Shown: positions 30,102 through 44,110 of the stretch, one piece after another
How positions within the stretch are numbered: the stretch's first letter is position 1
How the letters are laid out: each line of letters begins with the position of its first letter
Source: Nyssa sinensis
Lineage: Eukaryota > Streptophyta > Magnoliopsida > Cornales > Nyssaceae
Assembly (NCBI GenBank): GCA_008638375.1
Contig: CM018051.1
Span: 39,998,177 to 40,062,176, forward strand
Length of the DNA stretch: 64,000 nucleotides
Direction of reading: 5' to 3'
The notes under the pieces: generated by a model
Databases searched by the model: none
What the model was told of the DNA's origin: nothing
The model's input: the letters and a program-made list of their open reading frames with translations, nothing else
Program-made: the position numbers and the translations under genes

Positions 30102-32454
30102 GTAGACATGTGTATAGCTACCTATATATATATATGCATAGGTTAAAGAGTAAAATAAGAGGAAGTAGGATTAAAAGAAATAAAATGGAAGGATGTAGAA
30201 ACTTGGAGAGATTGTGGGCTGCTTACAGTTCTCGATATGATGTAAAGGGTTGTCAGCAATGAGAGGCAATAAGCAAGAGGTGTTCTCCATGCAAAGAATC
30301 AAGGCCAGCAGGTAGCACTCTTCACCGACCTCAATGTCGGTTTGGAAGAGAAATAAACGGTGAAGGAGAGATAGAGTGAGAGAGAGAAAGGGAACTGGGC
30401 AGTAGAGCAAAAGTTGAAAAGAAAGAATTTGGAAGGAGAAAAAGCAACAGCCAAACAGGTATAAAAATTGTTTGAGTTGTGTCAATTCTGTTGGATTTAA
30501 AAGCATGCAATTTTAGGGTTTTAAGTTGCATATTATCAGCTTTAAATTCCAAAGACATGATAGGAAATTATGAAGAATCGACTGAGAGAAATCAGAGTTA
30601 CAGTTGGAACAAAAATTCAAAAATCATTAGTGCAGGTCTGAATCGTAGTGAACTAAACCAAAATTTGTGTATTGGAACCTGATATAGACTGTTCCAAAGA
30701 CCTAAAAATGTTAAACCGTGACCTTAAAACACAAGAAATGAACGCAAAAACTTGAGTTGCAGGTTTCAGTCGTGAAACCCAGTACTCGATTTAGACCTTT
30801 AAACCCACTTTGAAGGATAGTAACATGAACCTCATGAGAAATGAATCATTCCAGAAGAAACCCCATGGAATTTGACTCAAAAATGAGCCAGTAACACCAA
30901 GTTGCAGGTTTGAGTATCGTGTTCTAAACCTTGACTATGAACACAAATGGGAACCCCAAATTAATGCCAAACCATCCCTTAATGATTTAGAAATGATTTA
31001 CAATCGAAAACAGGAGGTTTAAGTGGTGCAAAATTCACGAAATGGGAAGGAAATAAACTCAGGAATTAGGGTTACGATGAGGGGAGCTGGGGAAGACGAT
31101 CTACAGTGTCGGGTCAAGTCGGGTTGGGTCGGATCTGGGTTCGGGTCGGGGCCCGACCCGTCGCATAAAGGGTTTAAGTGAGATGACGTCGTGTGAGGCT
31201 GTGTTTTTAAAATTTAAAAAGGTAGGATGACGTCAAGATTACGTGTGAACCGGATTAAATCGGTTGGTTCAATGAGAACCGGACCGGTTCAGTTAAATTG
31301 AAACTGAACCCACTGGTTCAAACCGAAAGAGTTCAAAATTCAATTTTGACCCCAGTAATGTATGGAAATGTCACTGTGGCCAACCCGAAATAAAATTAAT
31401 ATTAAATTAATAATAATTAAATGACAAATTTGTCAAAAATGCCCCTAGGCCACAAATGAAGCAAACGAAGTCAAATAAAGTAAATAAATAGTGTATTTTG
31501 ACTATTTTGGACGTTTTGAACCCAATGGTAAGGGTCCGTTTCACGAGACGAGACCCCAAAAAATAAAGACACGTAAAGGGGTAAAATGACCAAATTACCC
31601 CTAATACCCCTAAAGCCAAATTAAAACCAGAGAAGGTCTAAATTGACTTTTTTCGACGTTCCAGACTCAATGATGAGGTCCATATTTCGAAACGAAGTAC
31701 GAATAAATGTGACACAACAACATATGAAGTAATGAAATCAAACCTCATGATTTAATGAAGCTACCAGAAGAGTATATTTAAAAGTATACGCCTAAGATAG
31801 AAATTAGAATTTAATTACGATCTAAGCATAAGTTAAGATCGCCAATGAGTGCTATTGTAGTGACTATGAAGTTAATGAGACTATTTATGAATTATTCTTA
31901 GGAACTACAAAGGAAGTGGGAAAGCACAACAGTAGCTTCAACCTAAACGTATAAGGTGAGTAACCCTGTGTTTGAAATGGAGATTTAACTCCATGGATTT
32001 GAATCATGTTTTAAGCATGTGAAGCACTTGAATATCAAATTCAGTTTTTCTCTCATGGTTCCTGGTTTAAAATATTCCGTTATGACATGCTTGGTAAATG
32101 TTTTTTTATTCAGTTCTTTTCATGGAAATATTTAGCATGTCCGATAGAAATGCAAATTTATTTCATTATTCTGAATTTGATCATTTTAAGCATTTGAAGT
32201 GTTATTGCAGAAATTATACATTTCATGTTTTAAATATTCATGAAAGGTATCTATTGAAGTATGTAATAAATGTTTTGAAAGATAAACTGTGTATAAGCAC
32301 AACATTTGATGTTGAAATCCTTCGGGATTCAACAATGCTCGGTAGTAGGATCTAATCCCCCAAGCAAATGCGATCGACAGTATTGGCAGTAAAACGGGAG
32401 TCTGGTTCGAAACAGATTCCACTTAATCAAAGAGAAAAGATGACAAACGCTTTT

Positions 32455-32730
32455 GAAAATGGAAGCAGGTTTTACCCCCATTTTATTATGCATGTTTATA
32501 TGTTTTGAAATGCATATACTCTATTCAAAAAAATGTGTATTTAGCTTGAAAACTATAAATATTTCTAAGCTATTATTTGAAGTCATGTTTTTAAAGATGG
32601 AAGCAGGTTTTACCCCCATTTTATTATGCATATTTAGAAGTGCTTATACTCCATTTGAAGAAATGTGTGTTTAGCTTGAATACTTTAAATGTTTCAAAGC
32701 TATCCTTATGAAGAATGCATATATTCTATG
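32455..32730 (+). repeat. 137-bp tandem duplication in solo LTR A
   Basis: GGAAGCAGGTTTTACCCCCA begins at about 32461 and again at about 32598, each followed by a matching ATGCAT and TTTAGCTTGAA block. Element B has the unit once (from about 40904), so the duplication arose in this copy or subfamily. Confidence 0.85.
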
Positions 32731-33355
32731 TTCTGAAAGTACGAGCAATTGGATGGTGAGTATTTTATAAACTCTCAAGTGCTAAACCACTGCCAATTGA
32801 AACCCCATAACAAATGCAGGAATTACTCATAAGCTTAGATTAGCTTACTCGAACTTTGTTCGGACCCCCCCTTTCAGGTGAATGACGGAAATTTTGGTTT
32901 GAAGTCGATGATGTTTCAGGAGAATGACGGCAGTTTTGGTTTGAAGTCGATGATGTCGAATCTGCCATTTTGGGAAGATATGTTTGAGTAGACTCTTTTG
33001 GAACCATATGAACTCTAGTAGTACATTTTATGTTAGTAGACGGTGTAAGAATATGTATTAAGCCACTCGGGGCGGTGGACATGTAATGTTTAATAACTCT
33101 TTAAGTTTTTAGTTATGCTTTGAATATGTAATCATGTATACCGCAATGTGAAGAGCGGCAGTACTGGGCATGTGTGCGCATGATTTTAAAAAGAATAAGA
33201 AAAGAAAAAGTTTTTCACGCTTCCGCAACCACAGGTCGCACCGCTATTCGATACTGTTGCTTATGTTTCGCCTCGCCCAAAGGCCCCCTGGGCCTGTAGG
33301 CGGCTGGTCGCGATCCGAGATCCACACAGGGTGGGTTTCGGGTGGTGACAAGAGC

Positions 33356-34070
33356 TGCAATAACAATCGAATACACATCCTAGTGCACTTCAGAATCTCA
33401 ACTGCGCTCAAATAGAAAAATTCACAAAATATCTTTTTCACTTTCTTATCCAATTGCAATGATCAAAATTAAAGTATGCCCCTATCAATTTGTCATTAGG
33501 TTAGAATTGTGCAAACAAGATCGCTTATAGATTTCTCAAGACAAAACGAGAAATCTCTCAAAGTAGTCTCTATGGAACTTAAATCCAACTATAGTCTACT
33601 TCACCTATGTCCTCCTCAATACAGGACAACCACCTCAAAGTGGTGACAACTTATTCTATATATGTCAGCAACCACACAAAAGATCAAATTTTTTTTCTTT
33701 GGACTGTTCGTGATTTCCTTGATCATCGTAAAGCCAATTGCTCGATAAAATATAAGGTTCCACTAACTTGACAATTGCTTTAGATCACAAGTGAACAATT
33801 GAGCAAGTAGACTTTGCGCTATTTGTTCATTAACTTTGAAGCCTAAAATTGCATAGACGGTTACTTTAGGTCACAAATGAACACTTGAGCAAGCATACTT
33901 TGTGCTCTTTGTTCATTGATCTTGAAGCCCAAAACTTGATTCACGAAGAATCATCGTCTAATTCTCTACAGAAGAGATAATGTCTAAGTTCATCTAGAAA
34001 GTTTCTAAGATCCAACGTGTGCGACAATCATTGGAATAAGGTGGATGGATACAATTCTCATCACTAGAGA
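33356..34070. other. Old repeat background between solo LTRs A and B
   Basis: No gene. A phrase of about 90 bp (GGTCACAAATGAACACTTGA-like, near 33780 and near 33870) is repeated once. Probably part of the same background as 24760-26467. Confidence 0.4.
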
Positions 34071-34839
34071 GAATCTGTAACACTCTGACCCTGATTAATA
34101 AATAATTAGTTTGCTAATTATTAATTAGAACCGACATAAAGAATAATTAAGAAGTTAATTGGAAACCTCATGATGGTCATGATAGACCAATAAAGTAATT
34201 AAGCGTATCAGAAATGAGGGCATAATGCCCGAACCTAATTATGAGTTAATTAGGCGAAATGATGTTATTTTAACACTAAGGAAACTCGAGTTAGGGAACT
34301 ACGGAAATCCCAAGGGATTAATAACCGACACTAGACCTTGGACATTAAAGCTAACCTAAATAGGAAATGATCAGAAGAAACCGCGTCGAAAAAAAAGCAA
34401 CGGAAAGGAAAATATTAAGAAGTAGCCGAAACGGTTAAGTGTGCCAACCAAACAGGGCATAAGCCTAAATGGGGAAGGGGGAATGCCCAAAAGTGAGGCC
34501 AAGGGGATTTGAACCCTTGACCAAATGGGGCAAGATTCTAATTACCTAAAAAATTACCAATTGGGCTGATAGCATCTTTGTGTATAAAAATACAACAAAT
34601 TGTATTTAAAACCCATTCAGCCAAGGCCACCTCCCAAACTAGCCAATGGCCATGCATGCAACACCTCACTCTACCTCAGCCTATGCACCCTAGCCCCCAT
34701 CATCACCCTACTTCCACACTTGATCACCTCTCCTCTAACCCATTTACATGCAACCCAATGATGGTGTATCTTAAAAATCAACAAACAATACATGTGTGAT
34801 ATATTGTGGTGGTGAGATCAGAATTGGTGGTCTGGTGTA

Positions 34840-34841
<2 letters not shown>

Positions 34842-34893
<52 letters not shown>
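34842..34893. repeat. (TA)n(GA)n compound microsatellite in element B
   Basis: About 14 TA units followed by about 12 GA units and then GA-rich sequence. Position and order (TATA-like run, then GA-rich leader) recall the promoter side of an LTR. Confidence 0.9.
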
Positions 34894-34895
<2 letters not shown>

Positions 34896-35557
34896 AAGAA
34901 AGGGTGAGTTAGAGAGAGAAAGTGAGGCCTTTGTGTGTGAGGTCAAGTGTGTGCATGTTTGAGTGGCCATTGAAAGAGAAGGAAGAAGACTGAGGACTGA
35001 GACTGCATGACTGAGACAAGCCAACCCACTGAGGTCTCTTCTTGAACCACAAACAGAGAGGGATTCACTGTACAAGGTAAACACCCAAAGACCCAAGATT
35101 TTCTCCTTGAAATTTCCCTACTGTTTTGGTGTTTTTTTTTTGGACTGTTATTACATGCATGATAGTTAGACAGTAAAATCTAGGTTGAATGCATGACTGT
35201 TAGACCATCAAATAGCCTAGAACGCTAAACCGAACCCAAAATCGCCACTGATGACCTCAGTTAGAGCAGGTCTGAAACTACTTGCACCAAACCTAGTTTG
35301 GCTTCTTGAGTTTTGAACTAGACCCTTCTACCATTCCAAAAACCTAAAAACGTGACCTTAAAGACTCAAAATCGACCCTCTAATCACGAGTTGCAGGTTC
35401 GGGTTCAAAACCCAACCTCACCAAAACCCCGATTAAACTGGATTTTTAGGATGGGGACTTGAACCCCACGATGCAAGGATCACAATACAAGAAACCTTAT
35501 GAAGATTGGGCTAAAAACGAGTGTTTAAGAACTAGTTGTAGGTTCGGCTATTATTTT

Positions 35558-38500
35558 TGTCACGCCCCGAATTTCTGCGAACCCGAGGCGCGACTGACGA
35601 AGCAAAAAGAAAATAAAATAATAAAGAACTAAAGGACAATCAAGGATTCCATCACTAACTCAATGCAAGTTCTGATACAATTTCATAAACACTTTCCAAT
35701 GTTTCACGACATACTAATTAAACATGTATAGTTCAGGGCTTATGCCCTTGTACAATATCAATACATCTCGAAATATACCCCCAACGGGCTAAATATCCTC
35801 CTAAGCTCATATCTCTTCCACTCTGCAAAACTTCCTCAAGTCTCAAGTGCCGGGAACGTCATCTGTGAGGCGTTATCCCACGAATGGGTCAGCTCAACTG
35901 CTGGTATGATATAATGCTAATGCAAGGTACAAAATTAAGGGCGTGGCATGTGCAAGTGTACATTTATATCTATATGTCATTCAGTATCATCATACAATAT
36001 ACTAGTAATAATCTATATGTCATCCATCTCATTAACATAACTTAAGGCATGGCATGTGCAAGTGTACATTTATCTCTACGTGCATTCTAAATCATCCATG
36101 CAATATGATAACAATAATCCACATGCCTTCCAAATCATCCATGCAATGTAATGACAATGTCCATGAAACACCCACACAACTCTATGCCACCACCATGTCA
36201 ACTCTATGCGATCATGTCAACTCTATACCATACACCCATGCCAACTCTTTGCCATGTCCATGTCTCATTTTCGGAACACATCCGATAGAAGCTGAGTACC
36301 ATGTCTCGTTTTCGAAACACATCCGATAGAAGCTGAGTACCATATCTCGTTTTCGGAACACATCCGATGAAAGTTGAGTACCATATCTCATTTTCGGAAC
36401 ACATCCGATGGAAGCTGAGTACCATGCTTAGCCCACGTGCTCAACCCACACTATGCTTTCAATGCATCACACCATGCTTAGCATCGCATGCTCAATCCAC
36501 ACTATGCTTTCAATGCATCACACTATGCCAATATGCTATGATTCCACCATGCAATAATGCAATCTCAATGAAACATTTCTTCCCAACGCATGGAGTATGC
36601 CTCAAATAATTCATTCCACTTAAAGCAATGCAATTTCAATATACTTCGATTCCACCATGCAATAACACAATCTCAATAAAGCATTTTACCAACACATAGA
36701 GCATGCCTTTAAACAATATATTCCACTTAAAGCAACAACAATATCTGAATCATAAAAACCTCTTCCACATGAATGTATGCAACACATAATCAATGTAAAC
36801 ACATACTCAAATCATGTATTTACCATCTTAACAACTCATCAAGAACATAAATCACGTACAACACTAGCACATAGAATAAATCATATCTCCATGGAGTAGC
36901 AAGAAGCACATAAGTAACGTAAACAATCAACTCAAGGTTTTTTTTAAAGCAACATTCCTTATGTGATTTTCTGACATTAAACAAATAAATATATGATTCA
37001 GTCAATCAACATGCAAATCATTCCTAAACTTAATCCTATTCCTTACTTAACACAATATACCATACCTGATGTCCTGTCTCAACCCTAAGAAATCGCACTC
37101 GCGGTGTAGTTGAACTATAGTGAAAATGCAGAAGGTCAGACCAGCTTCTTCTTGCCTTTCGCTGTCCTTAAAATCATAAAATGTAATTCAATTCATTTGT
37201 TTCTTGAATTATGCTATTCATCAAATTTTATGAGTTTCTATTTTGCCAAATTAAACTCTACTATTAAGTTCGGAACGTCAGAGAGAATAGGTTTAGGCCT
37301 TCGCGAAGTTTAATTCGGACATCCGAGCTAAAAAGGGCAAGACGGTCATTTTACACCTTTTACGGGTCTTTACATCCCGAGACCTCTTCTCACAAATCGG
37401 ACTCCACGGTCGAGTCCGGAATGCTCGAGATAATATATTTTCACTATTCTTTTATTTAAATCGGAATTCGTTTTACAGCTTTTTAACTCAGGGGCATTTT
37501 GGTAATTTTCAAGGGTTCTACGTGCCTTTTATTTTTTGGAACCTCGCCTCAGGTCATGGACCTCACCGTTGGTCTTAGGAGGTCCAAGATAATAAGAAAA
37601 CATATATGACTTGTCGTATTTGGGCTCCGGGCCATTTTGGGACATTTAATTTAATTCACTAAATTAGGTTAAGTTATAGTATATATAAATATATATTGCT
37701 GCATTATATGGGCGGGTGGGAAACGGGTGGCACGTTGGCAGCGTGCCACCTCCCCAACCATCACGTCCTGGCTTCAATTCCCCAACGCCTCTGTGCGCAC
37801 TCCCCTTCCCCCATTTTTTTTTTTTTTTTTGATTCTTTTCTTAAGGATCAAGCCCAATGACCTTTTGGTTGAAACGGGCCCAACTATTTAAAAAAATAAA
37901 ACAGGCCTAATAATTTTTTAAAACCAAACAAGCCCCACCAGTTTAAATAAAAATAGGCCCAAACCCAAAATCAAACAGGATAGGCCTAACACCTCAAAAT
38001 CAAACGGCCCAACCCAGTGCCACTCCGTCATCTCCCTCGGTAGTACGCAGGTGGGGTTCAGTCCATTTTTCTTGCTTCTCTCAATGGCGCTTGGACATAC
38101 AGACCAGGGGGACCTCATTCCCATACCCAAAAAATAAAAACGGTTGCATATTGGCCGTCGAAACAGCCAACGCAGTGGCTGTCTTAGGCCAACACGAGAT
38201 TCCGGCCAACTGTAGAAATCTCTATTTAGCACTCGTTTCTCATTTTTTTCACTCGTTTTTCCTCTAATAACTATCTGCACTCAACAGGATTGACCCCCTA
38301 TCCTTAAACCAAGTTTTAACACAAAGTTCCTCAAACAAGCGATTACCACCCCCACTTGTAACTCACTACTTCTCCTTTGTTTCAACATCATTTTATTTGA
38401 TTTTTCTTGCATTATTTTTCTCGTTTCATTTGGATTCAGACCTTAATATTTAAACTAAGTACCATGCTCTTAAAAATTTAAAAATAGAATCATATCTTGA

Positions 38501-39121
38501 TACACTTACCTTCTGGGTTTCTAGGTGCAGTGCACTTCTCTCTCCCTTGTTCCCACTTCTGGATCCCTCCACTCTTCTCAACTTCTCCCTTGGTCTTTCT
38601 CTTCCTGTCCTCTCTCTAAAACCCAAGCTCCCCAGTGGGTATACATATAGATATACACATCTACCCATACATAACTTTTTCTCTTTCTCTCCACTATCCC
38701 TCTCTTCATGACAGACCTGTACACACTCTGCCCCTACATCTCCTTTCTGACTTCTCTCCCCCACTTTTTCTCCTTTCACAGAATGCATTTAATGCATTCC
38801 TTATAAATTGGTTTTCCTCCACACACACACACACACACACTTGCACACACACCCTCTCATGGCTGTACACCAGCCACATATATATATATATATAAAATTA
38901 AATGTACAACCCATACTTATATATTTATACACATGATCCCGTACACATACATACACACCATTCACCACACATACATACAACACACCACTAAGAGAAAAAT
39001 CACTAACAATAATAATGACAATGATAATAATAGATAAATGAAAAAATAAATAAATAAATAAATAGACGAATAAAGAAATAAATAAAAAATAAAAATCCTT
39101 CCAAAAATTTCAATCTTTACA
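35558..39121 (+). mobile_element. Solo-LTR-like element B2, second LTR family, nested in B
   Basis: Starts TGTCACGCCCCGAATTTC and ends AATCTTTACA. The flanking 5-mers ATTTT and GTTTT agree at 4 of 5. Its two ends match, in reverse orientation, the ends of element C2 (50098-53735), which has a perfect duplication, so the boundaries are well supported. Shared inner text includes GGGCGTGGCATGTGCAAGTG and CCACGAATGGGTC. It holds a 41-bp tandem repeat (36261-36424), a CA run (38820-38841) and a TA run near 38877. No gene. Confidence 0.8.
36261..36424 (+). repeat. 41-bp tandem repeat, four copies
   Basis: Four units with core TTTTCGGAACACATCCGAT followed by GAAGCTGAGTACC and few differences. It is followed by a two-copy repeat of about 60 bp with ATGCTTTCAATGCATCACAC (36445-36535). 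Confidence 0.9.
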
Positions 39122-41644
39122 GTTTTTGAACAGAACCATTTGAGCTAGATTTGAAGCCTCAAATGGATGTTAGAATGTTGGTTTGACTTCCAGAAATACA
39201 TTAGAATGAAAAACAGAGAAAAACAACCCTCCAAAACTCACGAAAATGGAAGAAAAGAAACCCAGAAAATTAGGGTTACAGTGATGGAGTTGGGGAAGAC
39301 GATCTACAGTATCGGGTCAGTTCGAGTCAGATCTGGGTTCGGGTCGGGGCTCGACCTGTCTCATAAATGGGTTAAATGAAACTACGTCGTTTGACTAAGA
39401 GGATTTTAATTTTTAAAACGTTAGGGCTGACGTCATCATGACGTCAGCATTACACGGCGAACCAGTCCAAACCGGCTGGTTCAGTAAAAATCTGACCGGT
39501 TCACTTAAATTTAAACTGAACCAATTGGTTCAGACCAAAAATTTTTAAAATTGCAGTTGAACCCCAATAGTTTTACAGAATTCGGTTTTGGCCCACGGTT
39601 TAAGAAAATTCTTTCACATATACCCCTGAAAAATAATTTAATAAATAAATAATTAATTTAAATTGTTTTATAAATAAAGAAAATTTCAAATATACCCCTG
39701 GGTCATAAATAAAGCGAACGAAGTCCAACTAAAGTAAACGAATAATGTATTTTAACTATGTTGGGCATTCTGGACCCAACGGTAGGGTTCATTTCACAAG
39801 ACGGGACTCCAAAAAATTAAGACGCGTTAAAGCATAAATTACCAAATTGCCCCTAATAGGCCCGATGTCCAAATAAAACAAGTTATTAGAGTATTCTTAT
39901 TATCTTGGACTTTCTGAGACCAACGGTAAGGTCCGTTTCATGAGACGGGACTCCAAAAAATTAAGACGTGTGTAAGCATAAGATGACCAAATTACCCCTA
40001 GTACCCCTAAAGTCAAATGGAAGTTCGAGAGAGTCTAAATTGATTTTCTTCGACGTTCCGGACTCAATGGTGAGGTCCATACTATGAAACAAAGTATGAA
40101 AAATATGACACGTAAATATGTGAAGCAACTTGAAAAGTTAATGAAGCTACTAGAAGAGTATACATTAAGAGGATAGTGCTTAAGATAAAAGTTAGGATTT
40201 AATACGATCTAAGCATAAAATAGGGACATCAATAGGAGATATTTGAGATACATATGATGTTAATAGATTGTTTATGAATTGTTCTTCGGAGTCACAAAGG
40301 GGAAAGGAAAGACGTCGCAGTAAACGCCAATCTTGGAGTATAAGGTGAGTAACCCTGCGTTTGAAGTGGAGATTTAACTCCATGGATTTGAAAATGTTTA
40401 AACTTCAAAATATCTGAAGCATTGAGTGTTAAATATTTCATGATTCCTGTTTTTTTTTTTTAAATATTCTGTCCTTACAAATCTTATTGTGTCATGCTCA
40501 ATGAATGCTTTCTATTACAGTCTCTCTTAAAAGTATTTAACATGTCTACATATCCTGAAATTTCTTATCCCAAGGTTTGAAGATTTCATCATGAAGACAT
40601 GAGCATCTTGCATTAAGTGTTCATCAAAGTATTATGAAAAGTTATGTAATAAATGTATTTAAATGCAAAGATAAATTATGCGTAAGCACCACAGATTTTA
40701 TGGGTTTCAATTAACCTATCAAAAGCCACATAGTCAGGATTTTGGGTATCTTCGGAACTCAATTGACTTGTCATGTGGAATGCCCGGTAGCAGGATCTAA
40801 TCCCCCAAGCAGTGAGATATCTCCACGTAAAGTAAAACGGGAGTTTGGTTCGAAACAGATTCTACCTAAATTAAAGAGAAGAGATGACAAAAGTTTTTGA
40901 AAATGGAAGCAGGTTTTACCCCCATTTTTATTATGCATGTTTATATGCTTTTGAAGTGCATATACTCTATTTGAAGAAATGTATATTTAGCTTGAATACT
41001 TTAAATGTTTCAAAGCTATCTGTTTTATGCATATACTTTATGTTCAAAGTACACGAGTAATTGGTAGTGAGTATTTTATAAACTTTCATGTGTGAAACCA
41101 CTGCTAATTAAAACCCCATGACAAATGTAGGAATTACTCACAAGCTTAGTTTAGCCTACCCGGATTTTTATCCGTCCCCCTTTCAGGTGATAGAAAGTGA
41201 GTCCTGGTTTTTGATGAAGAAAAGTGTTTGATCTATGCTCATTTTGTGGAAGGGCGTAGGAAGTTCATTGCAAGATTAGCAGATTTTGGGAAGCACCAAG
41301 ACTAATAGTTAGTCGTTTTTGGTTATAGAAAATATGTAAGCGTTATGTAAATAAGTTTCGAAGGACAAATGAATATGTATTATGTATAAAACTTTAGAAT
41401 TGTTATTTATGCTCTGAATGTATATTCATGTGTACCGCTATAAAGAGCGGCAGTACCGAGCGGTTGTGCGAAAGATTTAAATAAGAAAAGAAAAGAAAAA
41501 GTTTTTCACGCTTCCACAAACCAAGGCCGTATCGCCGTCCGATACTGTTGCTCACGTGAAGCCTTGCCCTAAGGCCTCCGGGCCGAAGGGCGGCAGTCGC
41601 AATATGAGATCCGCACAGGGTGAGTTTTGGGTCGTGACAGAATC

Positions 41645-43620
41645 TCTCTACATAATCAATACCCTCGTTGGGATAAGACATTTTCAAAAAAGATAGGGCA
41701 TAAACACTAGTTAATCACTCCTACACAAAAAGGAGATAAATCATTCTCAAAGTTTAATTCTTTGCTAATTTAGCTCAACTTATCACTCATAGTAGCCATC
41801 CTTACACTATTAGAATAGAAAACTTTTACCTCTATATAAAAAACAATATTCACTTAAACATGTGGAGCAATAACTAAAATTCATCCCTTTAATCTCACAA
41901 AGATGACAAGAAAAGATTTTACATTTGCTTTTACACAACTAAGGATCTTAAGAATCTTTCTCTAGTGATACAATCCCAACTAATGGTACACTCCCACTAG
42001 TTGGCAAGTCACTCTCACTATCCAAAACATCATCGATGATTCTAGAATGAGATAACAATTTCTCACCTTCATCAAAAGATGGTGTGACTTCCATAGATTC
42101 CATTAACCCACAAAGTTAAAGATCCTTTAAAATTTTCTCATTACGCAACTCAATTTAGACATTCCTTAACTTAGGGTGTTCAATTAAGAATCTAATGGCC
42201 CATTAAACTTTCAAACAGAATATTTTAAAAAGCTAACATTTTTAAAACTTAGAGCTAAGTTTTCACAAAAAATAATAAATAATGTGAACAAATCACATAA
42301 ACCCCAAGAGGTGATAAGCCCTTTAAATTAGAATTTTCACCATTCTCAATCTTAAAGGAATTGACTATTAGGACTATTGGTTAAAGATCTAGGCCACACA
42401 AAACATATTTGCACCATTATCTACCTAACCATATTTAACAAAATTCAATTTCTTTATTTTTCTCACTTTATTGTCTTGAAGTAATCAGACAAGTACTCTC
42501 GCTTATAATTAGTGTGAAAAATTTTAGAATTCTTCATTTTCGACACTCAACTTCTTGACAAATGCTTAAAGTAACTTATGCTTATAGCAATGCTCAAAGC
42601 AACAAATGCTTGAGTTAAGTGAGTAATCATAGCGTAAGTAACGAAGTAAGAAAACAAGAGGTTCTCCTATGTGCCTAATTTTCAAAATATCATGATTTCA
42701 CATATGCTATTAAGACTGGCTCTAGTGGATAAGGAGTCGATTTGCCTTACAAATAAGGTTTCTTACAAGCCTTTCCAATTAAACAGGGTTTACACACTAA
42801 TAGGCTGATTTTTGCGAGTAACTCCAACAGGTCTTCTTAAGCTAATCTAGCCATCCAATCTAGTTCAACGTGTCCATGTTATTGCTAAAACAATAACATC
42901 ATAGAAAAGCCATAAAGAGAAAAGTCCAAGACTATCAAATAATCCAATTAGACAGAGCCACTATCATACTCATATAACGAAACTGCTTCTAATGGTAAAT
43001 CAAACTAATCAATCTACAATGAACAATTATTCACAAAGAATAAATAGTTCTATTCAGTCCCAAAGATTGAAATTTAAAAATGAGAAAATGACAAAAATCA
43101 ATTGGATTGTAAGTAGACCAAAGGGCTAGTCAAACACCAACATCCAATTATTTTATCAGAAGGCCATATGTTGTTCAAAGAAATTAATCAGCTCACCCTT
43201 GTGGCAATTAGTTCTTATGTTATCACTTGTACACAATGTACAAAACATTATGAGCATTTGTAAAGTCGCGCTCTTTATATGCCATTTTATGCCTTTTACT
43301 CAATCTTGTCTCTATTTTGAATAAAATGGTTAACTTTGACTCATTATAACTATGAGCAAAATGATCCCTTTTATTCTTAAATAGAAACTCATTCTATAAT
43401 ATATCTCATTATCTGTCATACATGCCCTAATGGTACTTGACTTTTTTGCCTACTTTTGGTGCAAGTTTCTCAGCCCCACGGTAGTTAGCAACTCTTTCTT
43501 GTCCATAATATAGGCCCAAAATCCTTGTTTGGCCTACCCTAGGCAACAAGGTTAGTTTAGGAGTTCGTCTCTTGGCGCTCTACCTTTTATCTTAAGATGG
43601 CAGACTATTTTAAAAAATAT
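41645..43620. other. Old repeat background right of element B
   Basis: AT-rich, no gene, no clear terminal repeat. Continuity with 33356-34070 is implied by the duplicated GAATC at the B junctions. Confidence 0.4.
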
Positions 43621-43639
43621 TTTTATTTAAATAAGTAGC

Positions 43640-44110
43640 GTCATGTTAAGAATATATATATATATATATATATAAAAGAATATATATATATATATATCTC
43701 CATTTGGGAAAGAACAAAATAGTAAAACATATACAATAGATTATAAAACAAAATTAATATTTAGAGAATATAATTCAACATCACCATATATATAAACAAA
43801 ACACAAATCAGAACCTTGTGATCCAAAGTAAGTTGAATTAGTCTTTGCTAAGAGCTTTGAATACCATTTTTCTCCATAAACAATAATTGACATATACAAA
43901 CCACATCAGAGAGATACATGTATAAAAATATGAATTCGTCTTATTATTTTATATTAATTATCATGAAAAAAATAAAGTTTCCTATCACTACTTAAATATA
44001 GAAAAAAATTAATTTTATATATATAACAGTATATATATATGTAGATTACATTATATATATATATATATATATAAAAGTATTACATATATACATTAACTAT
44101 ATATGTAATA
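43640..44110. repeat. AT-rich block with several TA runs
   Basis: TA runs near 43650-43700 and 44035-44105 in strongly AT-rich DNA. Nothing coding. Confidence 0.7.

Larger units (their letters stand above)
29719..33350 (+). mobile_element. Solo-LTR-like element A (3.6 kb), long-LTR Ty3/gypsy type
   Basis: Starts TGTAACACCCCGACCC, ends GGTTTCGGGTGGTGACA and has a perfect 5-bp duplication AGAGC at 29714-29718 and 33351-33355. TG...CA ends plus a 5-bp duplication and no primer site, gag or pol point to a solo LTR left by LTR-LTR recombination. TGTAACACCCCG starts and multi-kilobase LTRs are known for plant Del/Tekay chromoviruses, so that lineage is inferred. Inside are a TA run (30068-30101), a GA-rich leader, a block with GGAGCTGGGGAAGACGATCT shared with element B, and a 137-bp tandem duplication (from 32461 and 32598). 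Confidence 0.82.
34076..41639 (+). mobile_element. Solo-LTR-like element B, related to A, split by element B2
   Basis: Starts TGTAACACTCTGACCC, ends GGGTCGTGACA and has a perfect 5-bp duplication GAATC at 34071-34075 and 41640-41644. Without the nested B2 element it is about 4.0 kb. It shares with A the order of blocks: GGGGAAGACGATCTACAGT, GGTGAGTAACCCTG, GATCTAATCCCCCAAGC, GCAGGTTTTACCCCCAT, AGAGCGGCAGTAC and GTTTTTCACGCTTCC. A TA run passing into a GA run lies at 34842-34893. One block of about 160 bp with GACGGGACTCCAAAAAATTA occurs twice (near 39800 and near 39940) but once in A. Confidence 0.82.
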
